64,000 nt of DNA from Streptomyces agglomeratus (GTDB lineage Bacteria; Actinomycetota; Actinomycetes; Streptomycetales; Streptomycetaceae), in assembly GCF_001746415.1 (NCBI RefSeq), contig NZ_MEHJ01000001.1, positions 2,109,001 to 2,173,000 of the forward strand, given 5' to 3'. Numbering within the stretch: position 1 is the stretch's first letter; each line of letters starts with the position of its first letter. A program made the position numbers and the translations under genes. The notes under the pieces were generated by a model, which worked only from the letters and a program-made list of their open reading frames with translations, was not told where the DNA came from and made no database searches. This document shows positions 12,626 through 24,004 of this stretch, piece after piece.

Positions 12626-13321
12626 TTGAGCAGTCTGACGTATGCGGACTATCTCCGAATGGAGAGTCTGCTTTCGCTCCAGGAGCCGCGGACCCCACAC
12701 ACGGCCGGCCGTGCGGTCGTCCTGGCCGAGCAGTTCTTCATCATCACCCACCAGTCCTGCGAGCTGTGGCTGAAGCAGCTCGGGGCTGATCTGGACGCCA
12801 CTGCCGAGGCGCTCCTGCCGCCCTGTGACACGCACGATCTGGAGCTCGGGCTCGAATTCCTGCTGCGGTCCTGCGAGTTGATACGGGTGCTCCAGCAGCA
12901 GCTTCTGGTGCTGGAGAAACTGCCGCTGCGTTACTTCGCCGAGTTCCGGTCCTATCTGGACACGGCGAGCGGCGCCCAGTCCGCGCAGTTCCGGCGGCTG
13001 ACCACGCTGCTGGGCAACAGCCACCACCAGGGCAGTCTCTACGAGGCGTTCGCGGCGGCGGTCGAGTACCACGGGCAGACCGTGGACGACGTCTGCCGAC
13101 GTGGCGTGGAGTCCGGCGTGCTGCACCGCCTCGCGGAGGCACTGGTGGACCTGGGGAACGGGTACTGGCACTGGAAAGTGGCACACCTGGCGCTGGTGTC
13201 GAAGATGGTCGGGGAGCAGGGCGGAACCGGCGGGTCGAGCGGTGTCGACTTCCTCGCCCGCCGGGTCACCCGGCCCTTCCCCGAACTTCGCCGGCTGCGC
13301 GGGAAGGTGCACCACCCGTAG
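12626..13321 (+). CDS. Tryptophan 2,3-dioxygenase family enzyme
   Basis: A 231-residue heme dioxygenase that opens the indole ring to N-formylkynurenine. Family hallmarks are visible: FIITHQSCELWLKQL (substrate-pocket His), ASGAQSAQFR, the distal HWKVAHLALV and the C-terminal GTGGSSGVDFLA loop that closes over Trp. It is shorter than cellular enzymes (about 280), as often seen for cluster-borne forms such as Ecm11. The substrate here is probably beta-hydroxy-Trp or Trp on the way to the chromophore. The TTG start is fixed by GAGGAGG 6-7 nt upstream. A terminator-like hairpin follows about 120 nt after the stop. Confidence 0.88.
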   Translation: MSSLTYADYLRMESLLSLQEPRTPHTAGRAVVLAEQFFIITHQSCELWLKQLGADLDATAEALLPPCDTHDLELGLEFLLRSCELIRVLQQQLLVLEKLPLRYFAEFRSYLDTASGAQSAQFRRLTTLLGNSHHQGSLYEAFAAAVEYHGQTVDDVCRRGVESGVLHRLAEALVDLGNGYWHWKVAHLALVSKMVGEQGGTGGSSGVDFLARRVTRPFPELRRLRGKVHHP

Positions 13322-13439
13322 CCTTCGGCCGCGGCCGGGCGTGTGTCCGCAGCGGCGCCGAGGCGGTCTGCCCGGCTTTCGCGGACCGCGGTCAGCGATG
13401 CCGGAACGGGCCGCGCCCCGGTCGGTTCCGCCTCGTCCC

Positions 13440-13472
13440 GAACCGCCCCCGGCATCGTGCCGGGGGCGGTTC
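13440..13472 (+). terminator. 15-bp stem hairpin downstream of the dioxygenase gene
   Basis: GAACCGCCCCCGGCA pairs perfectly with TGCCGGGGGCGGTTC around a TCG loop. No T-tract follows. It lies between the plus-strand dioxygenase gene and the minus-strand regulator gene, so it could serve both. Confidence 0.65.
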
Positions 13473-13639
13473 GCGGGCGGGGCATGTCGGCCTGGGCGCC
13501 GGGGTGGACGACGGCCGGCTCCTCGGTGCGGGGTCGCGGGTGCCGCCCGCGCCGACGGTGATCACGTCGGTGCCTTCGCCCACCGCCACGGACCGGGGCG
13601 TGATCGTTGAGGGCTCAAGACCCGCTTTCGCCGCACCGC

Positions 13640-14143
13640 CTAGCCGGCCTCGGTCTCCAGCGCGTAACCGCGCCCCCAGGCCGTGCGGATGACGAGGTCG
13701 GTCGGTAAGAGACGGCGGCGAAGCCGCATGATGTGGAGGTCGAGCGAATTCCTCGTCGGCCTCTGCACGCGTTCCGCCAGCCGTTGAGTGAGTTCATGCC
13801 GGTACACCACCTCCCCGAAGTGCTCGATGAGCAGCTCCATCAATTCGGTCTGGACATTCGAGATGGTGATCGAGTGCGGTCCGTAGCTGAGTGTTCCGGC
13901 GGAGTCGAGGGTTGGTATCTGCCGGTCGTCGAGCCGGTTCTGGAGAGCTTTGACCCGGGCGTCGAGGTCCTCCCGGGAGATGGGCGCTCGGACCCAGTCT
14001 TCGAAGGGGTCGTTGCAGACGGGCGGACGGGCACCTGCCTCCACCACGAGGAGACGGGGTACGCCGTCCCTCTTACATCGGTTCCGAAGGTCGATTTGTG
14101 CCGGCCATCGGACGAACATGACATCGCTGGTTGTGCACCCCAC
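13640..14143 (-). CDS. Winged-helix (OmpR/Trans_reg_C type) cluster regulator
   Basis: A 167-residue protein. The C-terminal 95 residues form an OmpR-type winged helix (LMELLIEHFGEVVYRHELTQ, then RNSLDLHIMRLRRRL and the wing WGRGYALE). The N-terminal 60 residues are too short for a receiver and lack the phosphorylation Asp, but LLVVEAG resembles a degenerate one. It is probably a phosphorylation-independent DNA-binding activator or repressor. A GTG at 14143 with GGGGAGG upstream is chosen over ATG 14119. Such proteins usually bind direct repeats, which fits the repeats before the first NRPS gene. Target not known. Confidence 0.72.
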   Translation of the reverse strand: MGCTTSDVMFVRWPAQIDLRNRCKRDGVPRLLVVEAGARPPVCNDPFEDWVRAPISREDLDARVKALQNRLDDRQIPTLDSAGTLSYGPHSITISNVQTELMELLIEHFGEVVYRHELTQRLAERVQRPTRNSLDLHIMRLRRRLLPTDLVIRTAWGRGYALETEAG

Positions 14144-14332
14144 AGCACGCGCCTCCCCGTCGACGCAAAGAGATGGTCACTGTCATTGCCGGCCGACGGC
14201 GTTCTTGTGTCGGCCGAGCACGCGTAAGGGGCCGGAGGCCGTGGCGTTCTGGTTCGGTCTCCACGGCCTCGACCCGCAGAGGCGCCGCGTTTGCTCAGGT
14301 CAGCATCCGCGACGGCGCCTCACCGCACTGCC

Positions 14333-14545
14333 TCAGCCGTTCATCGCCTCCCGGAGACTGCGCGGCCGCATGTCGGTCCAGTGCTCCTCCACGTAGGCGA
14401 CGCTCTCCGCTCGTGCGGCGGGGCCGAAGACGCTGCGCCACCCGGCTGGCACCTCGGCGAATGCCGGCCAGAGGGAGTGCTGGTCCTCGTCGTTGACCAG
14501 CACGTGGAACTGGCCGTTCTCGTCGTCGAACGGATTGGTGCTCAC
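14333..14545 (-). CDS. MbtH-like NRPS accessory protein
   Basis: A 70-residue protein with the full MbtH signature: [10 protein letters not shown], then VPAGW and a Gly-rich end, with three conserved Trp residues. MbtH proteins bind adenylation domains and are often needed for their folding or activity. It starts with GTG at 14545, with GGAGG 7-8 nt upstream, 46 bp after the large NRPS gene on the same strand. It probably serves the A domains of this cluster. Confidence 0.95.
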   Translation of the reverse strand: MSTNPFDDENGQFHVLVNDEDQHSLWPAFAEVPAGWRSVFGPAARAESVAYVEEHWTDMRPRSLREAMNG

Positions 14546-14591
14546 CTGTGTCCTCCAGAACTCGTTCCACCAGTTGGGGCTTCGAACAGGA

Positions 14592-17500
14592 TCACTGCGC
14601 TGCCCGCAGATACCGGTTGATGGCGCGGCTGATCTCAGCCGCGTTCCGCGGCCAGTACATCTCGTTGTGAGCGCAGGCGATGTCGATGCGCTGCACACGA
14701 CCGTCGACGTGCTCCTGCCAGAGCACGTCCAGTTCCTCGCCCAGTTCCCGCTTGTCGTGGGTCTCCGGGTCGAGAAGTGCGTTGAAGAAGACGACGTCAC
14801 CGCGGTACAGCGGTGAGGTGAACCGCCGCATCTGATCCATCTGTCCGATGAAGATCGATGAGGCGGTGGTGACCAGCGACGGGTACTCCTCCATCCCCGC
14901 CAGGTGTCCCATGTAGTTGGCGAGGTAGCGGCGGACCATGGCCTCGTCCAGCGCTTCCAGGTCGGCGAAGTGGCTGGAGGGCGCGGCGTCCAGCAGCGCC
15001 AGGAGCGCCACCTCGTGTCCGCGGCGCTGGAGTTCGGCCGCCATGGCGTGCGCGAGGGTGCCACCGAAGGACCAGCCCAGCAGGTGGTAGGGGCCGCTCG
15101 GCTGGACCTGGAGCACCTGCCCGAGATAGTCCTCGACCATCTCCTCGATGGAGCCGGCCGGCGGGGTGGTGCCGTCGAAGCCGCGCGCCTGGATGCCGTA
15201 CAGCGGCCAGGACGGCTCGACGTGGCGGGCGAATCCCAGGTAGGGCCAGCTCAGCCCGCCACCCGGGTGCAGCCACCACAGCGGGGGCCGGTGCCCCTCG
15301 GTGCGGATCGGCAGCAGGACGGCGAACGGGTCCTCGAAGTCGGTTTCGGTGTCGGCGGACAGCTGTGCCGCCAGTGCGGCCACGGTCGGGTACTGGAAGA
15401 CCGTGCGGATCGGTACGTCCACGCCCAGCTTCTCGTGGATCCGCCAGACGAGGCGCGTCAGCCGCAGGGAGTGGCCGCCGCAGGCGAAGAAGTCGTCGTC
15501 GATGCCGATCCGGTCCATGCCCAGTACCTCGGCGAAGAGCGCGGCCAGTTCCTCCTCGCGCGGGGTGCGCGGGGCCCGGTGTTCGCCGCCGACCGGGTCC
15601 GGCTCGGGAAGCGCGGCACGGTCCACCTTGCCGTTCTCGGTGAGCGGCAGCCGGTCGAGGACGACGATGTCGGCGGGCATCATGAACTCCGGGAGCCGGC
15701 CTGCGAGCCGCTCGCGCAGCAGGGAGGGCAGCCGGGAGACGCGGCGGGAGACCGCGGGCACGTTCGCCAGCCGGGCCGAGGGGGCGCCGGCGGGCCGGTA
15801 GAGGCCGTCGCAGCAGACGGCGTCGACGTCGGGCATGACGATCGCTTCGAAGCAGTCACCCGCCTGTGCCGACCAGGTGCAGTACACCGCGAGCCCGCGC
15901 CGGGCGCCCCATGCCTCCAGGTCGGCGGGGTCAAGGGTGCCGCCCACTTCGGCGGGGGCGCCCCACTCGGCGGCCTCGCCGGCCAGGCGGGTGTTGGGGA
16001 TACGGGTCAGGCGCAGGCGGCCGCCCTGCCGGGCCAGCGCATTTTCCAGGTCGGCCAGTTCGCGGACCTCCGCTCCCCAGACCTCCTCAGGCAGGTCGCC
16101 GAGGTGCAATGGCCTCGCGGGCGCCTTGTGCAGCACGACCTCGTAGCGGTGGCGGGTCAGCTCGTTGTGGTGGGTGCCCTGCTTGAGGCGGATGTCGGCG
16201 GCGACGGCGTCCGGCCGGGTCTCGGCCCAGCGGCTGAAGAAGCCCGGGTCGACGACGAGTTCCTTCTCGCCGAGCACCGCGCGCTCGACGGCGGCCTGTA
16301 CGGCGGCCGGGCCGTCGTCGGGCTGACGGCAGCGGTGGACGGCGGCGGCGAACGTGCGCAGGGTGCGGTAATTGCGGACGTCACCGATCACGACACGTCC
16401 GCCGGGTGCGAGCCGGTCCATCGCGAGGTCGAGCACCCGGGTGAGGTAGTCGGCGTCCGGGAAGTACTGCACGACCGAGTTGAGGATCACCGTGTCGAAG
16501 TACCCGGTGGGCAGGCCCTCGGGGTCGTCGGCGGGCTGGCAGCGCAGGGTCACCTTGTCCGACAGCACCGGGTCGGCGCCGGTCCGGGCGCGCAGCCGTT
16601 CGACGACGGGCGCCGAGAAGTCGGTGCCCCAGTACTCCTCGGCCTCCGGTGCGAGCGGGCCGAGCAGCAGGCCGGAGCCGACACCGATCTCCAGCACCCG
16701 GCGCGGGCGCAGGGACCGTACCCGTCGCAGCACGGCCTCCCGCCAGGCCCGCATCTCCGGGAGCGGGATGGGGCGGCTCGTGTACGAGCTGTTCCAGCCG
16801 GTGAAGTCCTCGGACTCGTCGGTGTCGACCTCCGTCCCGCCGTACATGGTGTCGTAGATCTCGCGCCACTCGCCGACCTGTTCGGCGGCGTCGCGGCCCG
16901 TGGACACGGAGCCGTCGGGCACCACGTAGGCGACCATGCGGCGTTCACCGAGCCGGTCCTGGCGCACGGTGACCACCGCGTTCGCCACGCCGTCCTCTTC
17001 GCGCAGGACCGTTTCCAGCTCACCCGGCTCGACGCGGAAGCCGCGCAGCTTGATCTGCTCGTCGCTGCGGCTGATGTACTGAAGGCAGCCGGCGGTGTTC
17101 CAGCGCACCAGGTCGCCGGTGCGGTACATCCGCGCCCCGGGCCGGCCGGACGGGTCGGGCACGAACCGGGTGGCGGTCAGGCCCGGCCGGCCCGCGTAAC
17201 CGCGCGCCACGCCGTCGCCGCCGATGTACAGCTCGCCCACCACGCCGGGCGGCACGGGCAGCAGCCGGTCGTCCAGGACGAGTAGCCGGCTGCCGTCCAT
17301 CGGGCTGCCGATGGGCAGCGGGTCGGTGCACTGGGCCACGGAGGCCACCCGGTGGCGGGAGGCGAACGTGGTGGTCTCGGTCGGGCCGTAGCCGTTGACC
17401 ACGGTGACGCCGGGACAGGCGTCGAGCACCGCGCGGACGGCGGTCGGCGAGAGGACGTCGCCGCCCGCCCACACCTCCTGTACGGCGCCGAAGCACTCGG

Positions 17501-20500
17501 CGTGCTGTTCGGCCATCACGGCGAACAGTCCGGCGGTCAGCCACAGGCCCGTCACCTCCCGCTCGGTGATCACCCGGGCGAGTTCCGCGGTGTCCGGCCG
17601 GCCGGCGCGAGCCACCACGGCCGTGCCGCCGCCGAGCAGCGGCACCCACATCTCGTACGTCGACGCGTCGAAGGTGTGCGGCGAGTGGAGGAGGACGCGG
17701 TGGTGGGCGCCGGTGCCGAAGCAGCCGTCGAGCGCGAGGTCGACGACGTTCCGGTGGGTCACCTCCACGCCCTTGGGGCGGCCGGTGGAACCCGAGGTGT
17801 ACATCACGTAGGCGACAGCGTGCTCGCCGACGCCCTCCGTCCCGGGCGGCGAGTCGGGCAGCCCGTCGAGATCCTCCTCGGCGAGGTCCTCGTACACGGT
17901 GACGGCCGGGGCGAGGTCCGCGAGCAGGAAGTCGATGCGCTCGGGCGGGTAGGTGGGATCGACCGGCACGTAGGCGGCGCCGGTCTTGAGGACGCCGAGG
18001 ACGGCGGCGACCAGCAGCGGCGAGCGTTCCAGCACGAGCGCGACGCGGCTGTCCGGGCGGGCGCCGCGGGCCCGGAAGAGGTGGGCGAGGCGGTTGGCCC
18101 AGCGGTCCAGTTCGGCGTAGGTCCAGGCGAGCGTGCCGTCCGCGGAGACCAGCGCGGTCGCGTCCGGCGTCGCCGCGGCCGTGGCGGCGAACCGCTCGGG
18201 AAGGGTGCCGGCCTCGAACCGCGCGTCCCGGCCTCCGCCACCCCAGCCGCTGAGCGCCGCGCGCTCGTGCTCGGCCAGGACGCCGACGGACCCGATGGGC
18301 GTCTGCGGCGCGGCGACCACCTGGCGCAGGAAGTGCAGCCAGCGGTCGAGCAGCGTGCTGACCGTCCCGGCGTCGAACAGCTCGGTGGCATACTCCGCGA
18401 AGCCCTCGATACGGGCCGGCGCGCCGTCCTCGTCCTGTTCGGTGACGCTGATGAACAGGTCGAAGCGGGAGGTGCCCGGGGAGAACGGCTCCTCGGTCAC
18501 GGTCAGGCCCGCCAGGTGGAACTCCGGCCGCGCGTTGTTCTGGAGCGCCAGGCACACCTGGAACAGCGGGTGGTGGGCGGGCGACCGGACCGGGTTGAGC
18601 TTCTCGACCAGGTGCTCGAAGGGGATGTCCTGGTGATCGTAGGCGGCGAGGCTGCTCTCGCGGACCCGGCCGACGAGCTCGGCGAAGGAGGGGTCGCCCG
18701 AGGTGTCCGCGCGCAGCACCCACGTGTTGACGAAGAAGCCGACCAACCGGTTGAGCGCCTCGTCGGTGCGTCCGGCGATGGGCGAGCCGATCGACACGTC
18801 CGTGCCCGCGCCGAGCCTGGTGAGCAGCGCGGCAAGGGCGGCCTGGAGCACCATCGACACCGTGGCACCGGTCTCCCGGGCCAGCCTGCGCACGCCGTCG
18901 GTGAGCTGCGGGTCGAGTGCGAGCGGCACCAGGTCGCCGGCGTACGACGCGGCGGCGGGCCGGGGCCGGTCGGCGGGCGGCGAGACGGTCTCGGGCAGGC
19001 CGGCCAGCTGGGTGGTCCAGTAGTCCAGCTGCCGCCGGTAGAGGCTCCCCGGGGTGTCGGTGTCGCCCAGCAGTTCCCGCTGCCAGAGGGTGTAGTCGGC
19101 GTACTGCACGGGAAGCGGTTCCCACTCGGGCGCCCGGCCCGCGCGGCGGGCCTCGTACGCGGTGGTGAGGTCCTGGGCCAGCGGGAGGGCGGACCAGCCG
19201 TCGGCGGCGATGTGGTGCGCGCCGATCAGGAACACCGCCTCGCGCTCGCCGGTCCGCAGCAGCCAGGAGCGGATGGGGATCTCGGCCGCCAGGTCGAACG
19301 GGCGGCGCGCCGCCGCCCGCAGGGCGCCGGGCAGCTCGGCCTCGGTAAGCTCGCGCTCCTCCCACGGGACCTCGACCACGGCCGGTTCCAGGATGCGCTG
19401 GTACGGCTGCCCGTCCGCCTCAGCGAAGACGGTGCGCAGCGATTCGTGGCGAACTACGACGTCGTGCACGGCGCGGCGCAGGGCCGCCGCGTCGAGTTCA
19501 CCGCGCATGCGCAGAGCCAGCGTGACGTTGTAGGTCGCCGACGGTCCCTCGAAGCGGTGGATGAACCACAGCCGCTGCTGGGCGTACGACAGCGGCAGCC
19601 GCTCGGGCCGGACCTGGGGACGGAGCGGCGGGCGGACGTTGCTCAGGGTGTTCAGGTGGGCCGCCAGTTCGGCGACGGTGGGCGACTGGAAGACGACCCG
19701 GATCGGGATCTCCACACCGTGCTCGGCACGGATACGGCTGACCAGCCGGGTGGCCAGGAGCGAGTGGCCGCCGACGGTGAAGAAGTTGTCGTCCACGCCG
19801 ACCTGGTCGAGTCCGAGTACCGCGGCGAACAGCGCGCACAGCGACTCCTCCTCCGGGGTGGAGGGGGCCCGGCCGCCGCCGACGGCGTAGTCGGGCACGG
19901 GCAGGGCGCGCCGGTCGGGCTTGCCGTTGTCGGTGAGCGGCACGGCGGCGATGGGCACGATGGCGGCCGGGACCATGTACTCGGGCAGGGTCTCCCGCAG
20001 ATGGCCGCGCAGGGCGGGCAGCAGCGCCGTGACGGCGGCGGCGGCCGCGGGGTCGTTCGCCGGGGTGCGTCCGTCGGTGGCCGGCAGGTACGTGCCGGTG
20101 AGGGTGGTGCCGGCGGCCGGGCCGTCGCGCAGCACGATCACGTCGAGCAGGTCGACCGCGTCGGCCGACCAGGTCGGCACCGCGTCCCAGCCGTGCCGGG
20201 CGGCCCAGGCGCGGATCTCGGCGGGGTCGAGCGGGGGCAGTTCGGGCGCCGCGGAGTCGTCGAGGCCGAGGGCGCGGGCCGCCGCGGCCTCCTCGGTGAG
20301 GCGGGCGTTCGGGATTCCGGTGATCCGCACCGCCGGCTCGGACCGGTCACGTAACCGGTCGGCGAGTTGGCCGAGGTCGCCCTCCCAGGTCAGGGTGGGG
20401 ACGACGTCGAGCCGTCGCGGGGCGTCCGCCGGTGCCGTGCCCGGCTTGTGCAGCACGACCTCGTAGCGGTGCCGGGTCAGCTCGTTGTGGTGCACGCCGT

Positions 20501-23500
20501 TCTTGGCGCGGATGTCGGCACCGGTCGCCCCGGCCCGGTCTGCCCAGCGCAGGAACCACTCGGGGTCGACCACCAGTTCCTTCTCCAGCAGGACGGCCTG
20601 GTCGACCGTGGTGCGCAGTACGGCCGGCGCCGCATCGGGGTGCTTCGTCCGCTGGACGCCCGTCTGGAGCGTGCGCAGCGAGGACGCCCGCCGGATGTCG
20701 CCGAGGACGATCCGGCCGCCCGGCGCGAGCAGTTCCCAGGCGCCGTCCAGGACCCGGGCGAGGTAGCGCTCGTCGGGGAAGTACTGCACGACCGAGTTGA
20801 GCACCACGGTGTCGAACGTGCCCCGGGGCAGTCCGGTGAGGTCGTCGGCGGCCTGGCGGCGCAGCCGGACCCGGTCGGCCAGGCCGGCCCGGGTCACCTG
20901 GTCGCCGAGCCGGTCGATCACGGCCTGGGAGAAGTCGGTGGCCCAGTACTCCTCCACCCGGCCGGCGATGTGCGCGAGCAGGAGTCCGGTGCCGACGCCG
21001 AGTTCGAGGACGCGCTCGGGCGACCAGCACAGGACACGTTCCACGGCGGCGTCGCGCCACGCCCGCATCTCGTCGAGCGGGATCGGCTCGCCGGTGAAGG
21101 AGCTGTTCCAGCCGGTGAAGTCCTCACCGAATCCGTGTCCGTCGTCGTGGGAATAAGCCTGGTCGTAGACCTCCTGCCACTCCCCCACCTGTTCGTCGGC
21201 GTCGCCGTCGGGCCGCAGGACGCCGGTGTCCGGGACGACGTAGGCGACCAGCCGCAGGTCGCCGGGCCGGTCCTCGCGGGCGGTGACGATGGCCTGGCGG
21301 ACGGCCGGGTGCCGGACCAGGGTGTGTTCGATCTCGCCGGGCTCGACGCGGAATCCGCGCAGCTTGACCTGGTTGTCGGCGCGGCCGAGGAAGCAGATGT
21401 TGCCGTCCGGGAAGAAGCTGGCGCGGTCGCCTGTGCGGTACAGCCTGTCGCCCTCACGCGCGCTGAACGGGTCGCGGACGAAACGTTCCGCAGTCAGCTC
21501 GGGCCGGTTGACATAGCCGACGCAGAGGCAGTCACCGCCGATGTACAGGTCGCCCTCGACGCCGACGGGGCACGGCTCCATGTTCTCGTCGAGCACGTAG
21601 TAGCGGGCGTTGTCGATGGGACGGCCGTACGGGATGCTGCGCCAGGCCGGGTCGATCTCCCGGACCCGGAAGTAGTTGGACCACACTGTCGCCTCGGTGG
21701 CACCGCCGAGGCTGACGATCTCCGCGCCGGTGAACACCCGGCGGACCTCGTCGGGCAGCGACAGCGGGGTGTAGTCGCCGGAGAGGAACACCAGGCGCAG
21801 GTCGTCGGTGCCCTCGTACCCGCCGTCCTCCGTGAGCAGGGAGGCGACCTGGTTGAGGGTGGTGGGCACCGAGTCCCAGAAGGTGATCGGTTCGGTGAGC
21901 AGGACGTCCAGGAGCAGCTGGGGGTCGCGCTGCTGGACGGCGTCCGCGATGTAGACGCCGCCGCCGCAGCCGAGCAGGCCGAAGACGTCGAAGACGGAGA
22001 GGTCGAAGCCGAGCGAGGTGACGCACAGGGCGACGTCGTCGGGGCCGAACGCGAAAGTGCGGTAGCACCAGTCGAGCAGGTTGTGCACCGGACGGTGGGT
22101 GACCGCGACGCCCTTCGGCTTCCCGGTGCTGCCGGAGGTGAAGATGATGTACGCCGTGCTGTCCGGGCCCGCGGCCGGTTCCGGATCGTGGTCGGGGCCG
22201 GGCGACCGGGCGTCGGTGAGCTCGACGAGGCCGACGCCGTCCGGCAGGGCCCAGCGTTCGGTGTCCGGCGTGGACAGCACGAGGGAGCACCCGGCGTCGG
22301 CGAGCATGCCGGCCACGCGGTCGGCGGGCAGCGCCGGTTCGAGCGGCAGGTAGGCGCCGCCCGCCTTGAGCACGCCCAGGACGGCGGCGATCATGACCGG
22401 GCCGCGGGGGACGCCGACGCCGACGACGGTCTCCGGGCCGACGCCGCGTTCCTTGAGGTCCCAGGCGACGCGGTTCGCCCACCGGTTCAGCTCGCCGTAG
22501 GTCATGGTGCCGCCGGCCCAGCGCAGGGCGGTGGCGTCCGGGCGGCGCGCGGCCTGCTCCTCGAAGAGCAGGTGGACCGGTCCCGGGCAGTGGACCGGGC
22601 GGGCGGTGTCGTTCCACTCGACGAGGATCTTCCGGCGTTCGGCGGCGTCGAGAGTGCCGCCGGACCGGCCGGGCCCGGCCTCGGCCACTGCGCCGACGGG
22701 GGTCCTCGGGTCGGCCACGACCTCCTCGACGACGGCCACGAACCGTGCCGCGATCTCCTCCACCGTGGAGCGGTCGAAGAGGTCGGTGGCATACTCGATC
22801 TCACCGACGACGGAGCCGGTGGACTCGTCCGGCGCCAGGTTGAAGAACAGGTCGAACTTCGCGCTGCCGGTGGGCAGCGGTTCCATCGTCACGGTGAGAC
22901 CCGGCAGGTCCAGGTGCGGCGGGGTGTTGTTCTGCCACGCCAGCACGACCTGGAACAGGGGGTGGTGCGCGGTCGACCGTTCCGGCCGCAACAGCTCTAC
23001 GAGCCGCTCGAACGGCACGTCCTGATGGTCATAAGCGGCAAGCGCCTTCTTCCGTACCTGTTCCAGCACCCACTCGAAAGGCTGGTCCGCGGTCACCTGC
23101 ACGCGCAGCGTCCAGGTATTGACGAAGAACCCCACGAGTTCATTCAGTGCCTCCTCCGTACGGCCCGCGATCGGCGAGCCGACGCTCACATCCTTGCCTC
23201 CTCCCAGCCGATGCAGCAACGTCACCAAGGCGGCCTGGAGCACGATCGACGTCGTGACGCCATGGGTTTGCGCCAACTTCTCGACCCCGGCGCGCAGCTC
23301 GGCGGGCAGCCCCACCGGAACCGATCCGCCCCGGAAACTCGCCACCTCGGGACGGGGCCGGTCCAGGGGCAGGGGAAGCGGCTTGGACACACCAGCCAGT
23401 TCCTCGCGCCAATAGGCGCTCTGCACCGCGACAACGCTGTCCGGATCCTTTTCGTCGCCCAGCATTTCGTGCTGCCACAGCGCGTAGTCCGAGTACTGCA

Positions 23501-23996
23501 CGGGCAGTTCGGACCAGTCCGGTGCCGTGCCGGTCACCCGGGCCCGGTAGGCCGTCGACACGTCACGTGCCAGCGGGGCCAGCGAGCCGCCGTCGCCGGC
23601 GATGTGGTGGATCACCAGGACGACCAGGAATTCCTCGTCGCCGCTCTGGAGGACGCAGCCGCGCAGCGGCACGTCCGTCGACAGGTCGATCCAGCTGCCG
23701 CTCACCGACGCCACCACGCCGGGTATCCGCTCGGGGGCCACCCGGCCCCAGTCCTGCCAGGGCAGTTCGATCTCGTCGGGGTCGAGGACGCGCTGGTACG
23801 GCTGGCCGTCGGTCTCCGCGAAGACGGTACGCAGGACCTCGTGGCGGATCATCACGTCGCGGAAAGCCGCCCGCAGCGCGACCGTGTCGAGCGGGCCGTG
23901 GCAACGCAGGAGCAGCGGGATGTTGTAGGTGGAGGAAGGGCCTTCGAAGCGGTTGATGAACCACATTCGCCGCTGCGCGTACGACAGGGGGGTCAT
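14592..23996 (-). CDS. NRPS: C-A(Cys)-MT-T-C-A(Val)-MT-T-TE
   Basis: About 3134 residues, two elongation modules and a terminal thioesterase. Landmarks by residue: C1 HHIAGDGG 131; A1 [11 protein letters not shown] 624 with the GGATEA motif typical of Cys domains (pocket read D-L-F-D-F-S-L-V-W-K); embedded N-methyltransferase [11 protein letters not shown] about 1000; T1 GGHS 1409; C2 HHIAADGW 1597; A2 [11 protein letters not shown] 2068 (pocket D-A-Y-W-W-G-G-T-F-K, Val type); second methyltransferase [10 protein letters not shown] 2439; T2 GGHS 2840; TE GWSFGG 2973. This would add N-Me-Cys and N-Me-Val, then the TE would dimerise and cyclise two tetrapeptides, as Ecm7 does for triostin/echinomycin. 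ATG 23996 with AGGTAGGA upstream; 8 bp after the first NRPS gene. Product inferred from domain order and codes. Confidence 0.93.
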   Translation of the reverse strand: MTPLSYAQRRMWFINRFEGPSSTYNIPLLLRCHGPLDTVALRAAFRDVMIRHEVLRTVFAETDGQPYQRVLDPDEIELPWQDWGRVAPERIPGVVASVSGSWIDLSTDVPLRGCVLQSGDEEFLVVLVIHHIAGDGGSLAPLARDVSTAYRARVTGTAPDWSELPVQYSDYALWQHEMLGDEKDPDSVVAVQSAYWREELAGVSKPLPLPLDRPRPEVASFRGGSVPVGLPAELRAGVEKLAQTHGVTTSIVLQAALVTLLHRLGGGKDVSVGSPIAGRTEEALNELVGFFVNTWTLRVQVTADQPFEWVLEQVRKKALAAYDHQDVPFERLVELLRPERSTAHHPLFQVVLAWQNNTPPHLDLPGLTVTMEPLPTGSAKFDLFFNLAPDESTGSVVGEIEYATDLFDRSTVEEIAARFVAVVEEVVADPRTPVGAVAEAGPGRSGGTLDAAERRKILVEWNDTARPVHCPGPVHLLFEEQAARRPDATALRWAGGTMTYGELNRWANRVAWDLKERGVGPETVVGVGVPRGPVMIAAVLGVLKAGGAYLPLEPALPADRVAGMLADAGCSLVLSTPDTERWALPDGVGLVELTDARSPGPDHDPEPAAGPDSTAYIIFTSGSTGKPKGVAVTHRPVHNLLDWCYRTFAFGPDDVALCVTSLGFDLSVFDVFGLLGCGGGVYIADAVQQRDPQLLLDVLLTEPITFWDSVPTTLNQVASLLTEDGGYEGTDDLRLVFLSGDYTPLSLPDEVRRVFTGAEIVSLGGATEATVWSNYFRVREIDPAWRSIPYGRPIDNARYYVLDENMEPCPVGVEGDLYIGGDCLCVGYVNRPELTAERFVRDPFSAREGDRLYRTGDRASFFPDGNICFLGRADNQVKLRGFRVEPGEIEHTLVRHPAVRQAIVTAREDRPGDLRLVAYVVPDTGVLRPDGDADEQVGEWQEVYDQAYSHDDGHGFGEDFTGWNSSFTGEPIPLDEMRAWRDAAVERVLCWSPERVLELGVGTGLLLAHIAGRVEEYWATDFSQAVIDRLGDQVTRAGLADRVRLRRQAADDLTGLPRGTFDTVVLNSVVQYFPDERYLARVLDGAWELLAPGGRIVLGDIRRASSLRTLQTGVQRTKHPDAAPAVLRTTVDQAVLLEKELVVDPEWFLRWADRAGATGADIRAKNGVHHNELTRHRYEVVLHKPGTAPADAPRRLDVVPTLTWEGDLGQLADRLRDRSEPAVRITGIPNARLTEEAAAARALGLDDSAAPELPPLDPAEIRAWAARHGWDAVPTWSADAVDLLDVIVLRDGPAAGTTLTGTYLPATDGRTPANDPAAAAAVTALLPALRGHLRETLPEYMVPAAIVPIAAVPLTDNGKPDRRALPVPDYAVGGGRAPSTPEEESLCALFAAVLGLDQVGVDDNFFTVGGHSLLATRLVSRIRAEHGVEIPIRVVFQSPTVAELAAHLNTLSNVRPPLRPQVRPERLPLSYAQQRLWFIHRFEGPSATYNVTLALRMRGELDAAALRRAVHDVVVRHESLRTVFAEADGQPYQRILEPAVVEVPWEERELTEAELPGALRAAARRPFDLAAEIPIRSWLLRTGEREAVFLIGAHHIAADGWSALPLAQDLTTAYEARRAGRAPEWEPLPVQYADYTLWQRELLGDTDTPGSLYRRQLDYWTTQLAGLPETVSPPADRPRPAAASYAGDLVPLALDPQLTDGVRRLARETGATVSMVLQAALAALLTRLGAGTDVSIGSPIAGRTDEALNRLVGFFVNTWVLRADTSGDPSFAELVGRVRESSLAAYDHQDIPFEHLVEKLNPVRSPAHHPLFQVCLALQNNARPEFHLAGLTVTEEPFSPGTSRFDLFISVTEQDEDGAPARIEGFAEYATELFDAGTVSTLLDRWLHFLRQVVAAPQTPIGSVGVLAEHERAALSGWGGGGRDARFEAGTLPERFAATAAATPDATALVSADGTLAWTYAELDRWANRLAHLFRARGARPDSRVALVLERSPLLVAAVLGVLKTGAAYVPVDPTYPPERIDFLLADLAPAVTVYEDLAEEDLDGLPDSPPGTEGVGEHAVAYVMYTSGSTGRPKGVEVTHRNVVDLALDGCFGTGAHHRVLLHSPHTFDASTYEMWVPLLGGGTAVVARAGRPDTAELARVITEREVTGLWLTAGLFAVMAEQHAECFGAVQEVWAGGDVLSPTAVRAVLDACPGVTVVNGYGPTETTTFASRHRVASVAQCTDPLPIGSPMDGSRLLVLDDRLLPVPPGVVGELYIGGDGVARGYAGRPGLTATRFVPDPSGRPGARMYRTGDLVRWNTAGCLQYISRSDEQIKLRGFRVEPGELETVLREEDGVANAVVTVRQDRLGERRMVAYVVPDGSVSTGRDAAEQVGEWREIYDTMYGGTEVDTDESEDFTGWNSSYTSRPIPLPEMRAWREAVLRRVRSLRPRRVLEIGVGSGLLLGPLAPEAEEYWGTDFSAPVVERLRARTGADPVLSDKVTLRCQPADDPEGLPTGYFDTVILNSVVQYFPDADYLTRVLDLAMDRLAPGGRVVIGDVRNYRTLRTFAAAVHRCRQPDDGPAAVQAAVERAVLGEKELVVDPGFFSRWAETRPDAVAADIRLKQGTHHNELTRHRYEVVLHKAPARPLHLGDLPEEVWGAEVRELADLENALARQGGRLRLTRIPNTRLAGEAAEWGAPAEVGGTLDPADLEAWGARRGLAVYCTWSAQAGDCFEAIVMPDVDAVCCDGLYRPAGAPSARLANVPAVSRRVSRLPSLLRERLAGRLPEFMMPADIVVLDRLPLTENGKVDRAALPEPDPVGGEHRAPRTPREEELAALFAEVLGMDRIGIDDDFFACGGHSLRLTRLVWRIHEKLGVDVPIRTVFQYPTVAALAAQLSADTETDFEDPFAVLLPIRTEGHRPPLWWLHPGGGLSWPYLGFARHVEPSWPLYGIQARGFDGTTPPAGSIEEMVEDYLGQVLQVQPSGPYHLLGWSFGGTLAHAMAAELQRRGHEVALLALLDAAPSSHFADLEALDEAMVRRYLANYMGHLAGMEEYPSLVTTASSIFIGQMDQMRRFTSPLYRGDVVFFNALLDPETHDKRELGEELDVLWQEHVDGRVQRIDIACAHNEMYWPRNAAEISRAINRYLRAAQ

Positions 23997-24004
23997 GGTG
24001 TTTC